A DNA stretch of 64,000 nt from Phaeovulum molybdatiresistens (lineage in GTDB: Bacteria; Pseudomonadota; Alphaproteobacteria; Rhodobacterales; Rhodobacteraceae), in the NCBI RefSeq assembly GCF_023544865.1, contig NZ_JAMJFX010000006.1, forward strand, positions 1-64,000. Direction: 5' to 3'. Below the pieces are notes generated by a model, which did not search any database, was not told the DNA's origin, and worked only from the letters and a program-made list of their open reading frames with translations. Position 1 is the first letter of the stretch. Each line of letters starts with the position of its first letter. The position numbers were made by a program, and so were the translations under genes. Below, in pieces: positions 59,410 to 64,000 of the stretch.

Positions 59410-60677
59410 TCGGCGCCACGCCCCATGCGCAGGACATGGCCCCGCCGCTACCCAATGCGATGCGATTGCTGCTGGGGCTGTTGTATCTGCGCCTGTTCAG
59501 CGGCGCGGCGGCGGCGCTTGGCCTGCCCGATGGCGCGCGGTTCGTGACGCTGGCGTTGGCCGGGGCGGCGGCCTTGGTGTTTCTGGTCGATCCGCGCATC
59601 GCGCGGCCCACGGCGCTGGCGCTGCTGGGGTTCGCGCTGTGGCTGGTCGCCTGCGCACTTTCGTTGGCCTTCGCGCCGCCCCTGGCGATGCCGGATCTGG
59701 CGGCAACGCAAGTTGTCCTGCTGGTGCTTTACGGCGCCATGCTGAACGGATTGGCGCTGCATCTGCGCGGCCCGGCGGTTCTGGCGGCGGTGCGCCGGTT
59801 CCTGGGGGTGTTCATCCTGACCGGGGCGGCGCTGGCCTTGTATCAGACCGCCTCGGGCACCGGCTTTGCCGAGGCGGGGCGGTCCACCTATCTGCGCGCC
59901 TTCGGGCCCGATGTGCATCCGGTGTCCTTCGGGCTGCAGCTGGTGGTGGCGCTGGTGGGGCTGGAAATCGCGCGTTTGCGGGCGGGGGCGCGGCTGGGTG
60001 CCGGGATGGTCGCGATATATCTGCTGGGCGGCGCAGCGCTTTACCTGAGCTTTGCGCGCACCGCCTGGGTGGTGTTGCTACTGGTCGTGCTGTTGACGGT
60101 CTGGTCCAGATCGCGCCCCGCGCTACGCGTGACGCTACTGCCGCCCGTGGCAGGGGCCGGGGTGCTTCTGGCGCTGGCCTCGGGCCGGTTCGACGATCTG
60201 GCAAGCCTGTCGTTCTTTCTGGATCATTACGACTTTTCCGCCAGCACCTATGATTTCCGCTATGTCGACAATTCCCTGTCCTGGCGCATCGCAAACTGGG
60301 CGATGGGGCTGCGTCTGGCGCTGGAACAGCCGCTGACGGGGCACGGGCCCGGCCAGGCCATCGTGGTCAGCGCCTTTGGGCTACAGATGCACAACCTGTT
60401 CCTTGAAGCGCTGGTCGAGCTGGGTGCCCCCGGCCTGATCGCGGTGGTGCTGGTGGTAACGGGCCTTGGCCGGATGCGGCGCCATGTTCCGCAGAGCGAC
60501 CCGAACGCGCGTGGCATTCGCGCGCTTCTGGGCGCACTGGGGCTTGGATTTTTGCTGACGATCACGCTTAGCACCAGCCTTGTGGGGCAGACCATGACCG
60601 TGATGCTGTTGTTGATGGTCTTGGCACTTTCCATCGCGCCGATCGGCCCTGCCGAAGGGTCACCCGATGCAGGTTAA
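59406..60677 (+). CDS. O-antigen ligase/polymerase family membrane protein
   Basis: 423 residues with about ten membrane helices and a periplasmic loop before PLTGHGPGQAIVVS and MHNLFLEALVELGAPGLIAV, the Wzy_C (O-antigen ligase) signature with the conserved His-Asn. Polymerises or ligates the repeat units exported by the flippase. Between two GT4 genes, overlapping both (4 and 11 bp). Confidence 0.83.
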   Translation: MIGATPHAQDMAPPLPNAMRLLLGLLYLRLFSGAAAALGLPDGARFVTLALAGAAALVFLVDPRIARPTALALLGFALWLVACALSLAFAPPLAMPDLAATQVVLLVLYGAMLNGLALHLRGPAVLAAVRRFLGVFILTGAALALYQTASGTGFAEAGRSTYLRAFGPDVHPVSFGLQLVVALVGLEIARLRAGARLGAGMVAIYLLGGAALYLSFARTAWVVLLLVVLLTVWSRSRPALRVTLLPPVAGAGVLLALASGRFDDLASLSFFLDHYDFSASTYDFRYVDNSLSWRIANWAMGLRLALEQPLTGHGPGQAIVVSAFGLQMHNLFLEALVELGAPGLIAVVLVVTGLGRMRRHVPQSDPNARGIRALLGALGLGFLLTITLSTSLVGQTMTVMLLLMVLALSIAPIGPAEGSPDAG

Positions 60678-61818
60678 CATTCTGGGCATCCGCGGCATCC
60701 CGGCGGCCCATGGCGGGTTTGAAACCTTTGCCGCCCGCCTTGCCCCCTGGTTGGTCGCGCGGGGCCATTCGGTCACCGTCTATTGCCAGGACGACGACGG
60801 TCCGCCCGGCCCCTGGACCGACCTCTGGCAGGGCGTCACCCGGGTGCACCTGCGCCCCCGCCGCAGCGGCCCGGCCGGCACGATGGAATTCGACCTGGCC
60901 TGCCTGCGCCATCTGCTGACGCAGCCCCGCACGGACTCTGCAGTCGATCTGATCCTGGGCTACAATACGGCGCTGTTCAACATCCTCCAGCGGGTCCGGG
61001 GCCGGCGCATCGTGATGAACATGGACGGGATCGAATGGCGCCGCGCCAAATGGTCGCTGGCGGCAAAGATCTGGTTCTTCGTCAATGAAATCGCTGGCGC
61101 CAACATCTGCCACACCGCCGTGGCCGACCACCCCGAAATCGCGCGCCACCTGCGCTGGCGCTGCCGCAAGGTTCCGGTGATGATCCCCTATGGCGCGGAT
61201 GCCATCACAAGCGCCCCGCAACAGCCGCTGCACGAGATGGGGCTTGTTCCCGGGCGCTATGTCGTCTCGATTGCCCGGATTGAGCCGGAGAATTCCATCC
61301 TAGAGCTTGTCCGCGCCTTCAGCGGCCTTGGCGACAGCAGCGGGGCGAAATGCGTGGTGTTGGGCCGGACCCAGGACGGCAATGCCTATCACGCCGCGGT
61401 GCGCGCCGCCGCCGGGCCGGATGTTATCTTTCCCGGCGCGATCTATGACCCCGACCGCGTTGCCGCACTGCGCTTTCACGCGCGCGCCTATCTGCATGGC
61501 CATCAGGTGGGCGGCACGAATCCATCCCTGGTCGAGGCACTCGGCGCGGGCACGGCGGTGATTGCCCATGACAACCGCTTCAACCGCTGGGTTGCGGGGC
61601 CGGGGCAGTTCTATTTCGCGGATGCGGCCGGGGCGCGGGCCTGCATGGTCCGGGCGCTGACCGATGATGCGGCGGTGGCCACGGCGCGCAAAGCGGCACG
61701 CGCGCGCCATGCGGCGTCCTTTGAATGGGACGCGATCCTGACCGCCTATGAAACGGTGCTGCGGGACACGGCCCGCCCGCAAGGGGCAGGCCGTCTTTTC
61801 AGCGGCGGATCGCGGTGA
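60667..61818 (+). CDS. Glycosyltransferase with DUF1972 N-domain (GT4)
   Basis: 383 residues. N-terminal MQVNILGIRGIPAAHGGFET is the DUF1972 signature of rhamnosyl/galactosyl-type GT4 enzymes; IVMNMDGIEWRRAKWS and VSIARIEPENSILELVRAFS mark the domain join, GTNPSLVEALGAGTAVIAHD contains the C-terminal Glu motif. Last gene of the plus-strand polysaccharide run; its end overlaps the convergent spike-fibre gene by 20 bp. Confidence 0.85.
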   Translation: MQVNILGIRGIPAAHGGFETFAARLAPWLVARGHSVTVYCQDDDGPPGPWTDLWQGVTRVHLRPRRSGPAGTMEFDLACLRHLLTQPRTDSAVDLILGYNTALFNILQRVRGRRIVMNMDGIEWRRAKWSLAAKIWFFVNEIAGANICHTAVADHPEIARHLRWRCRKVPVMIPYGADAITSAPQQPLHEMGLVPGRYVVSIARIEPENSILELVRAFSGLGDSSGAKCVVLGRTQDGNAYHAAVRAAAGPDVIFPGAIYDPDRVAALRFHARAYLHGHQVGGTNPSLVEALGAGTAVIAHDNRFNRWVAGPGQFYFADAAGARACMVRALTDDAAVATARKAARARHAASFEWDAILTAYETVLRDTARPQGAGRLFSGGSR

Positions 61819-62731
61819 TCCTGCGCAGATGCGGCAGGCTTGGCGTCAGCTCATATCCCGGGGCAAGCAGCGCGCCGGTGATCGTGGCCGATGCGCCCCC
61901 CACATAGTCCAGCACCAGATCATGCAGGCCGTTCAGGCCAGTCAGGACCAGCCGGTCCCGCGCGCGGGTGCCGGGGGCCGCCTGCGTCTCGATGAAGCTG
62001 GTGGGGGTGGTCCCCGTCTCCATCTGCATCGCCAGCAGGGTCACATCGGCCCCCGCCGTCGCACTGGCGGGCCCAAGCCCAAGGTGACAGGCCCCCGCCA
62101 CGGCCGAGGCAAAGACAAAACTGACCCGCCAGGTCAGCCCGTCGGCCAGCAGGGTCTGCCGGATGTCGGAACAGCTGCCCAGATCGCCGCGGGTGGCCAC
62201 CAGTGCCCCGACCGGGCCGGCCACATGCGTTTCCCCCCCCGCGCCCGAGATCACCACCCGCGCCGCGCCCGAACTTCCGGCGCGCAGAAAGCAAGTGACC
62301 GCGTAGCTGGTGCCCGCCGCCAGCGTGACATTGGCCTTCAGCCGCGCCCAGATCACACCCGATGACGGCACGCTGACCCCCGCAAACCGCCCCAGTGCAT
62401 TCAGCGCAAGTGGCTGGGGGCTGCAGCTGTCCGCGATCCAGCCGGGCACCGTGGCGATCGACTGTGGCACCAGATTGGTGGCCGCAGCTTCCAGCAACAG
62501 CCCGCGCAGGGCGCCACTGGCCGGGTCATGGTCAAACCGCGGCGCATCGGCGCCAAGCGACACAAGCGCCCCAGCGGGCGCAAAGGCGCTGCCCGGACTG
62601 GCCCGCGTCAGCGCCAGCCCCGCAGGCAGGCTGCCCTGCGTCAGGTCAAAGACGTGCACCCCGGCGCGGCGCGCCAAACTGCACCCCAGCCCCGGGCCGG
62701 GGCGGCTTAGCCGGAAATCGAACCCCGGCAT
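61799..62731 (-). CDS. ghsB: Phage/GTA head-spike fibre protein (GhsB-like)
   Basis: 310 residues from ATG 62731 (MPGFDFRLSRPGPGLGCSLA). Regions SGALRGLLLEAAATNLVPQS and MQMETGTTPTSFIETQAAPG belong to the carbohydrate-binding-like domains found in phage tail and head-spike fibres. It follows the spike base gene by 2 bp. In Rhodobacter capsulatus the matching pair forms spikes on gene-transfer-agent heads that bind the capsule. The frame upstream of 62731 overlaps the base gene and is not used. The gene lies among polysaccharide genes, not with other phage genes. Confidence 0.7.
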   Translation of the reverse strand: MPGFDFRLSRPGPGLGCSLARRAGVHVFDLTQGSLPAGLALTRASPGSAFAPAGALVSLGADAPRFDHDPASGALRGLLLEAAATNLVPQSIATVPGWIADSCSPQPLALNALGRFAGVSVPSSGVIWARLKANVTLAAGTSYAVTCFLRAGSSGAARVVISGAGGETHVAGPVGALVATRGDLGSCSDIRQTLLADGLTWRVSFVFASAVAGACHLGLGPASATAGADVTLLAMQMETGTTPTSFIETQAAPGTRARDRLVLTGLNGLHDLVLDYVGGASATITGALLAPGYELTPSLPHLRRITAIRR

Positions 62732-62733
62732 GG

Positions 62734-62997
62734 TCAGACCAGCAGCGCATGGATGCCATCGGCGGTGGTTCCGCTGGCATGCACCCGGCGCACGCCCACC
62801 GGCAGGATGCTCATCTCGGGCACCGACAGGGTGCGGACATGGCCGCGCACGGTGGTCACGGTCAGCGCGCCCGCGGTCTGGATGAACAGGGCGGCGGCCA
62901 CCTCGGGCAGGTCGGCGGTGTCGCTGGGCGTCACCGGCAGGATGTCGCTGGCGGGACCAGACAGGGACAGTGCGCGGTTCTTGAACGGGTCTTGCAT
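62734..62997 (-). CDS. ghsA: GTA/phage head-spike base protein (Rcc01079 family, GhsA-like)
   Basis: 87 residues from ATG 62997 (MQDPFKNRALSLSGPASDIL), preceded by GGAG. The pattern VTPSDTADLPEVAAALFIQT, LPVGVRRVHASGTTADGIHA is that of the Rhodobacterales spike base protein family. Forms the foot of the head spike on which the fibre sits. Colinear with the Wzc-like gene, whose stop is 76 bp upstream. A TTAAC half-site of a CtrA box lies at 63043-63047 in that gap; no full box. Confidence 0.76.
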   Translation of the reverse strand: MQDPFKNRALSLSGPASDILPVTPSDTADLPEVAAALFIQTAGALTVTTVRGHVRTLSVPEMSILPVGVRRVHASGTTADGIHALLV

Positions 62998-63073
62998 GGG
63001 ACACTCCATCATTTGTGATCCCGGCACCCTATTTCCAATGCGTTAACGCCCGCGCTAGGCAGCGTACGCCGCC

Positions 63074-64000
63074 TCAGCCGCCATAATAGCCCGCGTAATG
63101 ATAGCCGCCCTTGCGTTCCGGTTCACGGTTAAGCGCGCACAGCACCTCGGCCCGTTCGGGCGTGACCTCGGACAGCACCTGCAGCGCGTCGCGCAGATCG
63201 CCCTGCCCGGTCTGTGCAAACTGCACCACCATCACCACCGCATCAGCAAAGGGCGCAAGATAGCGCGCGTCCACCACCGGCAGAACCGGCGGCGCATCCA
63301 GGATGACAATGTCGAATTCGCTGCGCGCGGCCGCGACCAGCCGGGCAAAGATCGGCGCGCCCAGAAGCTGATCGGTTTCCCGATGCGCCCGCCCCCGCCC
63401 CGGCATCAGCAGCGCCTGTGACAGCGGGTCTTGAACCAGAAAGCTGGCGGTCTCCTGTTCGGCGCCGGGGTCAGTCAGGTAATCGATCATGCCCCGCGCG
63501 GGATCAATGCCTGCCACCCGGTGCAGGCCGGGCCGGCGCAGGTCGGCATCGATCAGGATCACGCTGCGCCCGCTGGCGGCAAAGGCCCGCGCCAGCGCCA
63601 GCGCCGTGGTCGATTTGCCCTCGGCCGGATTGGCCGACGTGACAAGGATGCAATCGCCCTGCCCCCCGGCCCCCCGCCTGCGCCCCAGCGCATGTTCCAG
63701 CGAGGCCCGCAGCCGCCGCACCGCCTCGGCATAGACGCCAAGGGGCGCGGTCACCACGGTATCGGCGATCGCGGCCCCTGCCTCGCCGCGCGGCGCCACA
63801 AGCGGCAGCGCGGTCGCGACCTTTACCCGCATCACCTCACGCAGCTGATGTTCGGACGTGATGCCACCGACGTAATATTCATTCAGAAACGCCAGCCCGA
63901 TCCCCAGACCCAAGCCAGCCACAAGCCCGAAGCCCAGAACCAGCGCCCGGTTCGGATGGGACGGCCGCGCAGGCGACAGCGCGGGCGAGACGATGCGGCT
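63074..64000 (-). CDS. Wzc/ExoP-like polysaccharide co-polymerase tyrosine kinase (C-terminal part)
   Basis: About 309 residues are visible; the frame is open at the window edge. The last part of the Wzz domain with its second membrane helix (NRALVLGFGLVAGLGLGIGL) leads to a BY-kinase domain: Walker A SANPAEGKSTTALALA, Walker A' VILIDADLRRPGL, Walker B DIVILDAPPV. The end has a Tyr cluster (GGYHYAGYYGG), the autophosphorylation tail. Controls chain length and export of the exopolysaccharide made by the neighbouring genes. Confidence 0.85.
   Translation of the reverse strand, partial: SRIVSPALSPARPSHPNRALVLGFGLVAGLGLGIGLAFLNEYYVGGITSEHQLREVMRVKVATALPLVAPRGEAGAAIADTVVTAPLGVYAEAVRRLRASLEHALGRRRGAGGQGDCILVTSANPAEGKSTTALALARAFAASGRSVILIDADLRRPGLHRVAGIDPARGMIDYLTDPGAEQETASFLVQDPLSQALLMPGRGRAHRETDQLLGAPIFARLVAAARSEFDIVILDAPPVLPVVDARYLAPFADAVVMVVQFAQTGQGDLRDALQVLSEVTPERAEVLCALNREPERKGGYHYAGYYGG

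Noticed and set aside
63043..63047. CtrA box upstream of the spike base gene
   Set aside because: Only a TTAAC half-site; the partner TTAA seven bases away is missing on either strand.
1..64000. CRISPR arrays, tRNA or rRNA genes, replication origin
   Set aside because: No regularly spaced repeats, cloverleaf genes or rRNA-like stretches were seen on either strand.

Overview
The window is high-GC DNA with tightly packed, mostly ATGA-overlapping genes. Its content (ehu ectoine uptake, TRAP transporters, a CtrA-type box at the Flp pilin gene, gene-transfer-agent head-spike genes, FnrL-like regulators) points to an alphaproteobacterium of the Rhodobacterales (Paracoccus/Rhodobacter relatives). 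That placement is inferred from gene content; there is no rRNA or tRNA in the window.

Layout. 1-2600: three insertion sequences stacked inside each other (IS256-type in IS1111-type in IS5-type). 2742-6673: an ectoine/hydroxyectoine ABC importer (ehuBCDA, minus strand) and a divergent MarR regulator. 6748-11825: a TetR regulator divergent from a two-gene RND efflux pump. 11922-20209: a divergent catabolic locus around an IclR regulator, with a thiolase, an acyl-CoA synthetase and a PPC/DUF296 protein on one side and a TRAP transporter plus an SDR on the other. 20302-32878: a hydroxyproline catabolism island, consisting of a GntR regulator, a DHDPS-family deaminase, an Ldh-family imine reductase, ketoglutarate semialdehyde dehydrogenase, a PAAT ABC importer, a FAD oxidase, 4-hydroxyproline 2-epimerase, a fused aconitase X and a second proline-racemase homologue with unusual active-site residues. 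32913-45444: a complete Tad/Flp pilus locus on the minus strand, with an L,D-transpeptidase inserted in it. 45720-49567: a molybdenum hydroxylase operon of the xanthine dehydrogenase family ending in a MoaD-like sulfur carrier. 49580-53789: stress and redox genes (DUF2267 protein, an HPF/cold-shock fusion, an M29 aminopeptidase and two divergent Crp/Fnr regulators). 53800-64000: an endonuclease-like protein and an exopolysaccharide/capsule locus (sugar transferase, flippase, sulfotransferase, two GT4 glycosyltransferases, O-antigen ligase/polymerase, Wzc-like co-polymerase) that contains homologues of the gene-transfer-agent head-spike genes ghsA and ghsB.

How it works together. The left half is largely uptake and breakdown of compatible solutes and hydroxy-amino acids, each module with its own regulator and a recognisable dyad in its promoter. 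Trans-4-hydroxyproline can be followed step by step to 2-oxoglutarate, and 3-hydroxyproline isomers probably to proline. The right half is surface biology (pili and capsule), and two of its modules link to CtrA/gene-transfer-agent biology: a TTAA-N7-TTAA box upstream of flp, and GTA spike genes placed beside the capsule machinery that makes the likely GTA receptor.

Regulatory sites were read by eye; all functional links between regulators and sites are inferences.
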